The notes beneath the pieces are model-generated. The model had not been told where the DNA came from. It searched no databases and saw only the letters and a program-made list of their open reading frames with translations. Below are positions 10,301 to 21,405 of a stretch of 64,000 nucleotides of DNA, piece by piece (position 1 is the stretch's first letter; each line of letters opens with the position of its first letter). This DNA comes from Coriolopsis trogii. Its lineage: Eukaryota; Basidiomycota; Agaricomycetes; Polyporales; Polyporaceae. The stretch covers positions 62,001 through 126,000 of the forward strand of contig JAHYIO010000006.1 of NCBI GenBank assembly GCA_020543525.1, given 5' to 3'. A program made the translations under genes and the position numbers.

Positions 10301-13300
10301 TGGGAATGAGCGCCTATCAGGTTTTGCCAGACATTGAAGCAGCGACACTAAGTTAAACATGAACCTTGACACTGGCATGACACATTGTCTTTAGTTTCGC
10401 CCACTACCCTGCACACATGCTGACGCCTCTGTCCCACCTTGCGGCTCAGAGACGTAGACTATATTAGATATCTGAACAAACCCTTGAGCTGCACAAATTT
10501 GTTGCAAGTTACTAGGTCAGTGCCATCCGGATTGAGGCAAGCAAAAGGCGAGCCGGCGACTAGGACAAATTGCTGTGAACGGATAACAAAGCTCAGTGGT
10601 GCAAGTGGCAATTATGTGTGATATATGAAGTAGAATACGAAGCAATTAATGATGATGCTTGTGAGTGAGACAACAAGCTGTGATGCAAGAGAAGGGTTTC
10701 ACAACGAGTGCATCATCAAACAGAAAGGCACACCATGCAGTCATGGCCTGCCACACTTCTCAAGCTGCCTTGGTCTCACAAAGCTCGGTCTCACAAAGCC
10801 TTGTCATGGTGTACCAACAGGTGCACAACCGAGAGATTGCGAGGCAAAGCAGCACATAACATGATGCGGCTCCAATGCAATCATATCTATGCTGAGTAAA
10901 GAACATTGCTGGATGTATATTGCACATATGCTGCACAGTCTGCACCCAATCACTTGTCGCAAATATGATGGCTGAAGATGCACAGCAGGTACAGCGTTCA
11001 TGACAGATGCAATCATATGGCCACACAGCACTACGTCAATTGCAGGGCCAAGCATTCAATCTCCAGGCCGCTTGAGCATGGGATATTCAAATGTGCTGAG
11101 GATGACAGACCTGCCTTTGAAAGGGCCGCCAATGCATGCAGGATGCAAGCAGCCGTTTGATGTGGTGCTGCAGGCCCAATGTGAAGGGTAAGAATGATTG
11201 CTTGTGGCAATCTGGTATGTTTAGTATTGGTTTGAAGGTCTTACAATCTGAAACTGAACCATTGCTATAGAATGTAACCAGAAGGGACTGGGATCCGTCC
11301 ATGACAGATCCAGCACAAGTCTACAGGAGATAGGCCTCCCAAGGGCCGCCATGGAAACACAGTCAACATCAGCACAGGGAAGAAATGAGCACACGAACAC
11401 AGCACCTCCATTTCCCAAAGGCAAGTTTTGTCATATCTAACAGGGACGACAACTGCTAATAAAGTGCATCATCAGCAAAAAGTGCAGCCAAAGGCGGCGG
11501 CGGTGGCAGTGTATGACAGGCGCCTCAACAACCCATCGGACGGTGGGTGGGTATGGTCAGACACCATCTGTACGATGGTGTCTGACCATCCCTTTGCCAA
11601 CGTCTGAAAGCCCCCTCCTCGCATTGCCGTCTGCAATCACTCACGAACTGTCGCATGGAGCGCGATTGACCACACGAGTTCACAGTAGACGTCGCTCCGC
11701 ACGTGCTCTACAGGTCACTCGCCGCCCTTCGCCTGCGACCTCCTTTTCCAGTCTGATATGCACGAGTGTGATACAGGTCAAATGGCGCAGTCGTCAGCCT
11801 TGTGTCCCTTGCTGCCAACCGAGAAACTGTCTGAAAAATAAATTGCGGAACTTGCATGCAGGGACTGCTGTGCTCGGCGTGGAGACGTTGAATCCAGGAG
11901 AGCCAAGGTTGTGGTAGATGTGGGCGTGTTCGCCTTGTTCGGGTCGTTCTCGGGCGTGTTTCACAACCTGAAGCCTCATCGAGAGGCAGCACTCGGCTGC
12001 TTCGAACACGATGGTGTGGTAGGACCTGCTTGCCTAGGGGCGGTCAGAATCTGCGAGGAGCCTCCAATGATGTTGTCGGAGATGATGAAGGTACGCAACG
12101 TGCGCGAGTCTCTTGCGACTTGACGAGCTCCCGCTTGGCGTCATCAAGCTGCTGCTGCGGAACTGCTTGTGGAGCAGTTCTATCTCTATGTCGCCTGAAG
12201 GCGGTTCAAGCAGTGGTGTTGCGCCACTCCCGAACAAGAGCAAAACACGACGACTATGGGCAGGCGGGACTGTAGGGGTCAAGTCGGGGTCTTCTGCGAT
12301 GTTCTAGGACCTGGGAGACGACGGAGAAGGCCACAACAGGTCGCCTGTCTCCTCCGCTCTCACTTATATGCTTGCAGCTCAACCATTCCTTGCATGCAAG
12401 TACTATTTTACATGACCAACTACTCCAAGTCTACTTGTCCGCACGCAACTATTACAGCCAAAGGCATGGCAAGATGGGCGGCAAGTAGCTTCCACTGGCA
12501 GCTTGGCCCCTCCTTGCATCTGTGATCATTCTGTGTGCCTCCGGGTCCGTGGCATCCAACCGAACTGGAGCAGCACTTCTAGGTGGTCTGCCTATACACA
12601 TGCCTCTCACTCGGTCATTTGCTCACTGACATATCTCTTCAAATTCAGCCGCATGGTGCACCTGTCGGCTCACTTGCAGCATCTGCTGCTGCAGCTTTTG
12701 CCTCATTGATGACCTCTGCATCTCTATAAGCACACTCTCCAGATGTTACTGCTCACCTTAACACCTGCACATGCCTTGTTGGTGTCCTCTAGGCTCTTAC
12801 TATCTTCCTCAACTATATGGGTGCAGTCTCGCGATGGTGATGCAAGCCAGATGGCCTCCCTGTGCTGGTCTGTATGCTAATGCAATTTGCCTGATAAACT
12901 TTTTATATAGACAAACAAAAACAAGCAAGCAAGTTATACTGAGAATGAACAGCAAGATGCGATTACAAAGCATACAGAACAAAAGAATAACAAGGAATAG
13001 ACAGCAAAGCAATGGATTGCGAGGCAACAGATGACTTGGCATATGCAAAGGACAGTTCCGTATCATACTATACATGCCAGTGCCAAAGTGCTCACAGGGG
13101 AGAGTTGACTGGTTATCTTCCATGCATGATAAGGTGCTCAGTCTTTTCATCCACACCATACCATTGTGAGTCTCCACTGTTTCACCTGATATGTCACAGA
13201 TACAATCCTGGAACCACTTCTTGGTCCATAGAGTCCAGAAACACACATATATATGCCATCTGCTTGGGCCACGCAGAGTTTGCATACCCTGACCTGATTG

Positions 13301-13453
13301 TTATATCAACATCTAAAGTTTGGATAATTTACAGAATAGGTCATGCAATAGAACATGGTGATATAACAGCAGAGGCATGGATGTTGGCTGCATGAGGAGG
13401 ATGTCGGAGATGTAGAGAAGTCCTCGCTCTTCCAGCCACAAGGATCTGATATT
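10301..13453. other. Unresolved tract, possibly old transposon remains
   Basis: No complete gene is visible. Near 12200-12080 the minus strand has a short helical-looking segment (DDAKRELVKSQETRAR). Near 13320-13100 broken minus frames give GYANSAWPKQMAYICVFLDS followed by stops, which looks like a degraded ORF of unknown family. A perfect hairpin sits at 11553-11589 (listed separately). CpG sites remain common at 11.5-12.5 kb, unlike the strongly depleted 17-26 kb region. Confidence 0.4.
11553..11589. repeat. Perfect 16-bp inverted repeat with 5-nt loop
   Basis: The arms are ATGGTCAGACACCATC and GATGGTGTCTGACCAT, separated by TGTAC. With one bulged base the pairing extends by a further GG/CC. 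Such a stem could be a transposon end, a cruciform or a Helitron-type terminal hairpin; no CTRR end follows directly. Confidence 0.8.
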
Positions 13454-13588
13454 GGGTGACTTCCCATAAGGATCTACAGATGTCTGTAGAGTTGTAGAGT
13501 CCAAATACAACTTAATGGCCGAGATACTGAGCGTGATCCAGAGTCCACTGATGGCAAAATGCTCTGTAGATCAACTGAGGGCCCAAAG

Positions 13589-13620
13589 TCTGGAAGGGGG
13601 GGTCAACCCCCCCTTCCAGA
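13589..13620. repeat. Perfect 14-bp hairpin with 4-nt loop
   Basis: The arms TCTGGAAGGGGGGG and CCCCCCCTTCCAGA flank TCAA. It lies 135 bp inside the left end of the Harbinger element and upstream of ORF1. The G7/C7 tracts make a very stable stem that could act in its leader RNA or mark an old small insertion. Confidence 0.85.
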
Positions 13621-13769
13621 CCAAAACGTGACTGTGCGCCTTCCAAAAGTGACAAGCATTTTGAGCTCCACTCGCATGTTGGATCTGAACACTTAACAGC
13701 GTGCGCTGAGCATTTCCCCCTTCAAAAATTTATCTCCTATCCACCTCTATTTTCACGGTACTCTCCCTC

Positions 13770-14715
13770 ATGAATCAAGAAAGATACAATCCGAATGCAG
13801 GCCTCTGGCAGGACCCCGATGGTCAATGGCGTTGTTTCCAAATTTCTTAGGTAACATTTCCCATTGCATACATACAATGCTCACACCTCCATGTAGCCAA
13901 CTGGTTCCGAGATCTTGACAGCAGGAAGGCAATATGAGGCTTCTTTCTCTGGATTGCATGCTCAACCGCCTGCCGGATCTCATAATGCGCAGGCCGCATC
14001 TTTCCCACCCGCTCCGGGCGGTCTCCACGCTCCTTACATGTCCCAATTTAGATCTGATATCCCACAACACTCCCTACTGCCCACAAACCCCCCACAGCAC
14101 ACGCTACGGCCCATGAACCTGCTCCCTCCCATGCGGCTGCATCCTCCGGTTGCCCTGGCCCCTTCCCCTTCCCGGCCTAGCTCTCACCCTGCTGCTGGCT
14201 GGCAAGGTACCAAGAGTCCTTCACCGGTGTCTTCACCTGACCCCATGCATACATTCATTGACGAGGAGTTACATGCACTGAGAGCACGAAAGCATAACCA
14301 GGACACAGCACACACTGCATCTAGGAAGTCAAAGCCCACACCTGTACCAAAAGGAAAGGATAAGGCCAAGGCAATCGGTGATCCGGTCAAGAGTGCGGCA
14401 CACACCGGCCATCAGCCCTCACACAACTACTTGGATGAAGACTGGTGTCCCTGTTTGACATTGTCGAGAAAAATCTTCCCATCGGCCAAGGTGGGTGGGA
14501 GAAGGTGACCCGCCTTTTCAATGAGTGGGCAAATCGCGTCAGCCGGCCTACGCGCACTGCAAAGCCCCTAAAGACCAAATTTGAGACAGTAAGTAAGGTT
14601 TTTTGGTTAGCTTAATATCCATGCTCATTATGTCCTGTCAGCTTGTCCGGATCACCAAACCAGCTGGCAGCGTGGAGATTCTGGCTCATGTAGAGTGCAC
14701 ATTTGAGATTGAGAA
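13770..14715 (+). pseudogene. Harbinger ORF1, Myb/SANT-like DNA-binding protein, N-terminal part
   Basis: The frame opens near 13770 (NQERYNPNAGLWQDPDGQWR) and is then rich in Pro, Ser and Gln. It leads to a helix-rich domain near 14450-14710 (LFDIVEKNLPIGQGGWEKVT, then RLFNEWANRVSRPTRTAKPL and, after an intron-like GTAAGT...TGTCAG at about 14592-14640, LVRITKPAG). This resembles the SANT/Myb-like domain (DUF6818 type) of proteins that accompany Harbinger transposases, which need such a partner for DNA binding and nuclear import. The frame shifts before the domain (near 14440) and the coding is cut at about 14716 by the inserted element. The C-terminal part resumes at 15962. Confidence 0.7.
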
Positions 14716-15659
14716 GGGGGGACACTGGCTCGAAATGGAAAGGATGGGGACAGGAGCAGGAGGACCAACATTGGTACTCACCAGAGAGCCAGACAAGGAG
14801 AGTCAGAGCGGGGCAGCAAGAGCGAGAGCGAGAACGAGAGTGAGGAGAGCGAAGGTGGGGAGAGCGAGAGCAGAGAGACCAGGGGCAGCAAGCACAGTAG
14901 AGGGAGCAGAGAGGGGTGGAGAGAGAGGAGTGTGCCAGCGAGGCAAAGTCGGAAGTGTCCTTCATGGGATCACGTGGCTTGACCGCCCGGGCGCTCCGGA
15001 CTTTGCCCCTTCACTCCTCTCTCTGAGACTCTCTGCTGTGCTTGCCGCCCTCGCTCTCACTCTTGCCACCCCCGCTCTCCTCGCCCGTGCTCTTGCTCTT
15101 CCCTCCTTCCCTTCTTCATCTCTCTCTCACAGCCACGACTACGGCTCGGACCCCAACTGCTACCACAACCCGGGCCGTGACCGCAACAGTGATTGCAATC
15201 ACAATGAGGACGAGGGCAGTGGCAATGAGGATGAGGACGGTGGCAATGGGGACAAGGGCGGGGGCAGGGGCGAGGATGGACATGGTCTGGGACAACAAGG
15301 GTGTGTGTGCCGGCCAGTATGAAGGTCAGGACGACCATGCCCGCAACAAGGACGAGGACGACGACAAGGACAACCGTGACGATGACGAGAACAACCACAC
15401 CCATGACATGGGCACAACCGCAACTGCGACCGCATTTGTGACCATGGGTACGGGCATGACTACAGGCATAGGCACGGGCACAGGCACGGGCATGACCATG
15501 ACCACTACGACGGGCAGGACCAGGGCTGCAACTATGGCCATGGCCATGACCTCGAGCACAACTGCGCAAGGATGAGAATGAGTACAAGGACGAGAATGGT
15601 GAGAGTGACAAGGTATATAACTTGTCTCTCTCCTCGTCCTCGTCCTTCCCAGTCCAATG

Positions 15660-15712
<53 letters not shown>

Positions 15713-15961
15713 CCGTCCTCCTCCCTGTAGAGTGTAGTATGTACTAGATGTAGGACAAACACAATATATTTGATGATGAACAGACTTGAGCTCTGATATC
15801 AACTACCTTATGCCCTTCTGCATCTGCATCCTTGGTCCCTGTGGGCGCTCTAGTGCTGGTGATCTCTGGGGCAGCCTCAGACACTCTCTGGTGCTCTCGG
15901 ATGCGCTGGGAAGAGTGGCTGTGTCCCAGAGATGGCCAGTGCTGAGGCATTTTTCCTGATG
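14716..15961 (-). mobile_element. ACATCAGG-family element, truncated copy E1 inside Harbinger ORF1
   Basis: Read in reverse, this block matches the element at 31350-34272. The end at 15961 (CATCAGGAAAAA inward) leads into the same GGGACACAGCCACTCTTCCC and AGAG-rich subterminal sequence. Next come the GA/TC microsatellite, a GGTTGTGGTAGCAGTTGGGGTCCGAG-type block, and CAAAGTC-GAGCGC-GG-GTCAAGCCAC. About 1.2 kb of the other copy's centre is missing. No inverted end is seen at 14716, so that side is truncated. The translations in this low-complexity region (Asp/Gly/His-rich) are not genes. Confidence 0.75.
15661..15710. repeat. (TC)n microsatellite, about 50 bp
   Basis: An uninterrupted TC dinucleotide run inside element E1. 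The related copy has the complementary (GA)n run at about 31598-31637. Confidence 0.97.
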
Positions 15962-16340
15962 GAGTCTGATGGAGTTGAGGTTCTCGACAATGCACCCACT
16001 CCTAAGAAGGCTGCAGGAGCCATCCTCAAGACATACCAGACGGATGGGATTGGCACGTCCAGCAGTGCCTCTCGCACAACCCCCACCACTGCTGCTCATT
16101 CATCAACTCCACGAGCCACTACGTCCTCGTGCCATGCACAAGCAGCTGACTTCATATCTGTTGTCTTGGGCGCTCTGAATCCCACCGCATGGGAGGCACA
16201 CAATGAGACCCAATTCACTTGCCATCTTGCACAGAGCAAGATTGATCGTCTCACTCTGGAGAACCAAGATCTATGGCAGAGGAATGAGAACCTCTCAAAC
16301 CACCTCCAGCAGCAGGGTATGCAGATCCAGCAGCATGTGA
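15962..16340 (+). pseudogene. Harbinger ORF1, C-terminal coiled-coil part
   Basis: Coding resumes directly after E1 with MESDGVEVLDNAP and a Ser/Thr-rich linker. It ends in a helix (FISVVLGALNPTAWEAHNET, then SKIDRLTLENQDLWQRNENL) of the kind found at the C-terminus of these Myb-like transposon proteins. The join supports one ORF interrupted by E1. The reading frame continues to 16576, but there it runs antisense to the transposase and is probably not meaningful. Confidence 0.65.
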
Positions 16341-16439
16341 CAGAGATGGTGCGTCTTCAAGGCTGTCTTAACATGCAGGAGATGATGCGCACCATGGCCA
16401 GTGGGCAACCGTTTGGCAGCCGCACTCATTATGATAATG

Positions 16440-17491
16440 TTCCTCAATATGATGGAATCCTTCTTGGAGCTCTTGCATACCCCACTCCAGCAATTCACAG
16501 AAAGCTTCACGCTCTGCCAAGTCACCTGGAAGGTGCTGACCACCCTTCATGGGTGTGTAGATACAGCTGGCAATAGAGTTGGTGCCACGAGGAAAGGCGG
16601 TGTCAGCTACTAGATAGTAGCCTGCAGGTGTTTGGTCCCATAGTAGGTTGTATACAGAATGTGCAACCTTGGCGTCATGCCAGCTCCCAGAAGCATTGAG
16701 GACACTCTTCTTGACAGTGCCTGGAATACACAGATAAGCTTGAAAAAATATAACAGATTGAGATTCAAACCATACCACATGGTGGAAAGACAAGAATGCT
16801 GCTAGTATAGTGACCATGCAACCAGCCATTGTAAGTTGCATTCTTAACCTCAGGATCCTCTGATGAAGCAGTCAAGATATTAAAGCCATCAATACTCCCA
16901 ATAGCACCTGCTAGCAGCAGGTGCTGTGCCTGGATAAGCATGTTATCAGCTTTGCATTCCTCTTCAGACCCCCACCACATAAGATGGGCCTCTGTACTTG
17001 GTGGAGAACACAGAGGAGAATGTCAAGTGACCACTTGCAGTGATGTGAGACAGTGGTGGGGATCAGGGCAAAGATTAGTTGAAGAGCAATATCAGACATG
17101 GCAGATATGAGATAGTGGTAGATGAGGCCAAGAGCCCCCTCGGCATTGAGAGTGACCACCAATGTGAGGAAACCCTGCAGGATATATATCGGAGCAAGGA
17201 GTAGTGAAGTTGTTCCATTTGTGGGCAAATCCACTTGACAGGATATATTTAAAGATGCTCACGTTGATCCCCATGGTTGTGATAAATGTGCGGTCATTGT
17301 GACTGCAGTAAGGGTTGGGCAGCAATTGTGGGCAGCAAAGATAATACTAGTAAGGCTTGCACTGTTCTGTGTGCTATCCATGCTTTTTTGGCTCCTGTTA
17401 CCAGTGCAGAGGCAGTTGCTAGAATGAGCTCCTCCATCTCCTCATTATCCTCTTCTGTGGAGCTGTCAAGGGAGTTTTCATGGATAGGCAT
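16440..17491 (-). pseudogene. PIF/Harbinger DDE_Tnp_4 transposase
   Basis: The protein begins near 17491 with an acidic stretch (MPIHENSLDSSTEEDNEEME) and LILATASALVTGAKKAWI. Then come a helix-turn-helix region (AEGALGLIYHYLISAMSDIA, LQLIFALIPTTVSHH) and the catalytic domain. All three acidic residues are visible: GSIDGFN, VADTAFP and AEWGM. The strings NATYNGWLHGHYTSSILVFP and ASGSWHDAKVAHSVYNLL are family hallmarks. A canonical 55-nt intron at 16775-16721 restores the frame between the last two. Frameshifts near 17160 and 16990 and loss of the end after EWGM make it a pseudogene. The family excises and inserts the element with 3-bp duplications. Confidence 0.9.
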
Positions 17492-17671
17492 GACAAATGG
17501 GGTTGATGCACACCATAGTGCTGCATACTAAACTATGGCAGGAAATTCTATGGAGCTCAAATTCACATCACACAGTTATGATTACAGCTTATCAACTCTA
17601 AATGAGTTTGAGCTCCACTTGATGATTCTACAGTTGTCTGTAGTGCTGTAGATTCTTACAGGAAGTCACCC

Positions 17672-19629
17672 ATTCTCTGCTAGTCCCCAACCTCACTTAA
17701 AACGATGTGGTGCAAGATTGGAGCACTGGACCACAAGACACAAAAGGAGAGGGTTGTGTTCTGTAGATCCATGAACGATGTAAGCCATTTCTGAAAATTT
17801 GCTAATAGCAAATTGAGGATGTTGCATCTCCTTGAGAGTCTCATTTAGGTCTGGGTTCATGTTGGGGCCCCCCAGATATATGTATTTCTGATGGGACATT
17901 GACAACCAAATATATGAGCCCATCACAGGCTTTGAAAACGTGAATGGCTTCCCTCCTGTGACTATTTGTGAGACAAGCACCAATCTTATCATGTCACACG
18001 AACTTACCAATCAGAGCTAGGAGTAGTTATGGTTGTTTTCACTTGTCAAAGATGAGATCAGATGAAATCATGCTAGTATGATTGCAAAATACTGGAATGC
18101 ACAGATCTTCTAAGAATCATTTGATAGAACATTAGATATGGCAAGACTTACAATTTAGCCTACAGCAGAGAGAAACAAACAAAATATATGAGTCAGGTCA
18201 ACAAGATATTTCTTACTTGCAGCAGTATGCAGGACAAGATAGAGATGATATGGGCACTCACTGTTTGTGATGTGAACAACACATGATAAAGTTCTCTTTG
18301 GGTAATATGATTTCCTTTTATAAGATCTCCATGTTTGCCACTAATGCTGTGATTTCTGAAATGCTCTCTTTTACAAACACTGGCAGATTAGAATAAAAAC
18401 TCATCATATTAAGTATGTCATCAGTCATGGTGCTATCTGCTTTGCTAAACAGGTGGACTTTTCCAATAAACATACCAGATTTGATAACAATGCATAGGAG
18501 AATGCTACACTTAAATAATCTTTTTGGAGATCATAGAGCGAAGACATTACATTTTATAGCCAAATAGTCCATTCTGAGTATGTATGTTAGAGTGGAGTGT
18601 ATAACAGAGAGACAAGACAAATTATATGTAATGATTGTCCACACAGCCTACAACAGGCAGTGCATCAGGTACCCAGGGACCATCACATGCAATGATGTAG
18701 TGAGCCTTATGAGAAAAGCAATAAAAATGAAAGCTTACTGCAAAAAAGCCAGCATGAGTGACTGAGTTCAATCTAGGCTGCTCAAAAGCACCACAGTCAG
18801 ATTTGGGTGGCTTGAGACTAAGCCTATAATGGTATGTATCTATATCAGTCACAGTTAATAAGGCAACAGTGCATATAGGACAACACAGACATATATGTTG
18901 CCTAGGAGCAATCTTTACAATGTTTGTCAAAGCACCCCTCACAGCACCATGTGAGTCAGTGCACATAGATACAGCACTCACAACCCAGCCTGGCACAGTT
19001 GTTGCATACTACTAAATATATCTTCTTCAGGCTGTCCCTGTAGTTATGCAGAAGGGTGGATCAGGTGACAAGAGGTGAGACTTGGGTGGGGTACTTGGCC
19101 CAGTTCCTAGTGTATGGGATCTTGCATGGCAGTAGTGGATTGTAGTGCTGTACAGCACCACCTCCTTGTGTTGCTGTAGCTGTTTGCGCAGGAATGGTCT
19201 GTGTAGGGTGCAATTTTGCCAAACATTCATCTGTGTCAAGTTTACAACACCTTGTGGAGTGTTATGACTGTTCGTTGAGGTAGGCATGGAAGCCAAATAA
19301 GATGAGCAGGCACATACAAGAGAGACAAGACCTTGAGCAGCAAGACAGAGCAAGGGCTTAATAAACAGGCTGGGGACAAGTATATTGAGTAAAATATCTA
19401 CAGAGCAAAATATAGAGAGGCTCACCTAGGGACAAGAGGTCAAAACTGGTGTCCCTAGATAGCATGCATAGTCTTATATACTTGAAAGAACAATAGTGCT
19501 TAGTGCGGGAGCAAAGAACAAAAAGAAGTCCAAACCAGGTAACTATGGGTACTGGTGATTAGAAAAGGAAATGATAGTGTCCAAAAGACCTGCAGCCATA
19601 ATATGGAGCAGGGACAGCAAATATTCAAT
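17672..19629. other. CpG-poor unassigned tract with coding-like relics
   Basis: A minus-strand segment at 18010-17693 is open for 105 codons with coding-like composition (KPVMGSYIWLSMSHQKYIYL, then EMQHPQFAISKFSEMAYIVH). It suggests a decayed transposon or captured gene; I do not recognise the family. Open segments at 18996-18622 and 19425-19027 (minus) are less coherent. CpG is rare throughout. Confidence 0.4.
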
Positions 19630-19720
19630 AGCAGGCTTTGCCGAAGTCCTCAACACCATTGGTCCTGGACATCCACAGCTCTAATCTATCTTTGCTGTCC
19701 AGTCTGGCATGTCTCTAACA
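19630..19720 (-). mobile_element. LTR fragment (5' end), same family as 23814-24440
   Basis: In reverse orientation it begins TGTTAGAGACATGCCAGAC and contains TTGAGGACTTCGGCAAAGC. Both strings match the start of the solo LTR at 23814. The rest of the LTR is missing. Confidence 0.75.
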
Positions 19721-19899
19721 GATATTATGTATCTTTGCCCATCTATCTACACTCACATATCACCTGCCAGCTTTTGGATTGTTGTTAGTGACTATGGCCA
19801 CCCCTTCTTTGGTCTACTAGTGGTAATTTTGAATGTTGCATAGTCTTTGACCATGTCCCACCTTCTTCTTGTATACTATTTGGCATAGTATGTAGATTA

Positions 19900-20838
19900 G
19901 CACTTTGTATATATTTGGCAAGGATGGCCTTCAAGTGCACAGCAAGATGTCACAAACATATGGTTGAGAAAGAATAGAACACTGTTCTATTCAGAAGTTT
20001 GATAGTACAGGATAAGATAAACAAGAAGATTAAAGCTGAAGTTCCTTGATGGAAACTTTGGCTATTTATATAGTATAACATAATGTGTACAACTATTATA
20101 AATAGTACAGTGATGTGGCAGTGACATGGAGATAAGTTATAAATCCAAGGATGACTAAGCAGAGTAGATATATGTAAGTAAGCTGACTGATCTAAAGTTA
20201 AATAGATAGGCTGACTGAGTAGGGAAGTATAAATAGCAGAGATGATAAAGCATAGGTAGAAATAGTAACAAAGCAGGAATTGTTATTGACAAACAAATAA
20301 ATGATAAGCAAGATAATGAGAACAAGCAGGTGGCAAGATAAAATGATTAGAAACAAGATGACAATAATTAAGAATAAGGAATGATTGTAACAAGGATCTC
20401 CCATAGCTTTTCTGGCTGCATGTGTGGCCTAGGTCTCATCTTGGGAGCATATACAAGCATCAAGAAGAAAGAGAAGCAACTGCAAGAGATAAGTGCATGA
20501 CCAATGCTTGCAGATACTTGGGGAGGCCTTGGTGTGCACTTGGCAAGTTTGTTACCAATACCACATGGTCTGGAACACTTGGCAGCTGATGCTCTGCTTG
20601 GTAGCAAATATCATGCTTGTGGTTGCTTGGAGGTGCTCACATACATTATAGGGATTTGCTGCTAAGAGAGACAAGAAAGAAAGATGAGAGAGTGAGAGTA
20701 CTTTACTCTCTTGCTCACCCTCCTCTCTCTCTCACTGTTACAATCTACCCTTGTTCCAGACCAGTATCGTCTTGTTCCTTACCACTTTGTTGCGTCCTCT
20801 GCCCCTTGTTGTGCTTACTCTTTGTCAGTGAGGTTCAG
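19900..20838. mobile_element. Long-inverted-repeat element, copy A
   Basis: The left arm (about 19900-20400, plus) reads AACACTGTTCTATTCAGAAG ... GTTCCTTGATGGAAAC ... TGTGGCAGTGACATG and ends GATTGTAACA. A 0.3-kb centre follows. The right end (20740-20838) is the inverse of the last part of an arm (CTGTTACAATCTACCCTTGT ... TTTGTCAGTGAG), truncated at 20838. The same arm and centre, with the centre in opposite orientation, occur at 28690-29475. The arms look LTR-like in sequence but face each other, which fits a foldback-type element or two LTRs in opposite orientation. No credible ORF. Confidence 0.65.
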
Positions 20839-21179
20839 CTGCTAGACGCCAAACACTAATCAATATATATGGGAAAAATTTCAAAACTAGCTTATAAGTG
20901 GACCAATGATCATATAAGCAGAGGTAAGTAATTTTCTTATATCTGAAACTAGGGTTTGGGTAACCCTACATCAGCCTCTTCATCTTAGTGACCCAAAGTA
21001 GTTGGCCTGTGCTGCAGCAACAAGGCACATTCAACTTGTCCTCTTATCATCACTATCTCCTTTAACCTATCCCACCTTGTGGCTCAGAGTCAAGTGTACT
21101 TCTCTCTCACTGTTTTCAATATTGGTATGTATTGGCACACCTTGAAAACAGGCTAGAGGATCAGCCAATTTACAGACTT
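20839..21179. other. No feature recognised
   Basis: An AT-rich spacer. The self-complementary string CTAGGGTTTGGGTAACCCTA lies near 20952, but no gene or element boundary can be set. Confidence 0.4.
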
Positions 21180-21405
21180 GCCACCTCTTGCACCAACACC
21201 ATTAGGCAAAGACCAAGTCTCATGCTCAGCATTTCAGTCCTCCCACCCTTTACTTTGCTCCTCCTTTAGCTTAAGCTCCTTCCATGTCATATAAGAGCTG
21301 TGCACAAGCTAGATGGCCTCCCCATGCTTGATGTAAACCACCTGCACTCCACTCTTCCCAATGAACACAGGAATAGATATATTAGGCTTGCACATGCCAT
21401 GCTTT

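Larger units (their letters stand above)
13454..17671. mobile_element. PIF/Harbinger DNA transposon with both ends (4.2 kb)
   Basis: The ends form a terminal inverted repeat. The left reads GGGTGACTTCCCATAAG and the inverse of the right reads GGGTGACTTCCTGTAAG, 3 mismatches over about 26 bp. Just inside both ends lies a small palindrome, CTACAG-4 nt-CTGTAG. The element is flanked by the 3-bp repeat ATT (13451-13453 and 17672-17674), the duplication length expected for PIF/Harbinger. Inside are a plus-strand Myb/SANT-like ORF1 (from about 13770) and a minus-strand DDE_Tnp_4 transposase (to 17491), so the two genes converge. ORF1 is split by another element at 14716-15961, and the transposase has frameshifts, so this copy is inactive. 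Confidence 0.88.

Noticed and set aside
15042..15611. Long frames on both strands rich in His, Asp, Thr or Cys
   Set aside because: They are translations of degenerate GA/AC repeats inside element E1, open in several phases at once.
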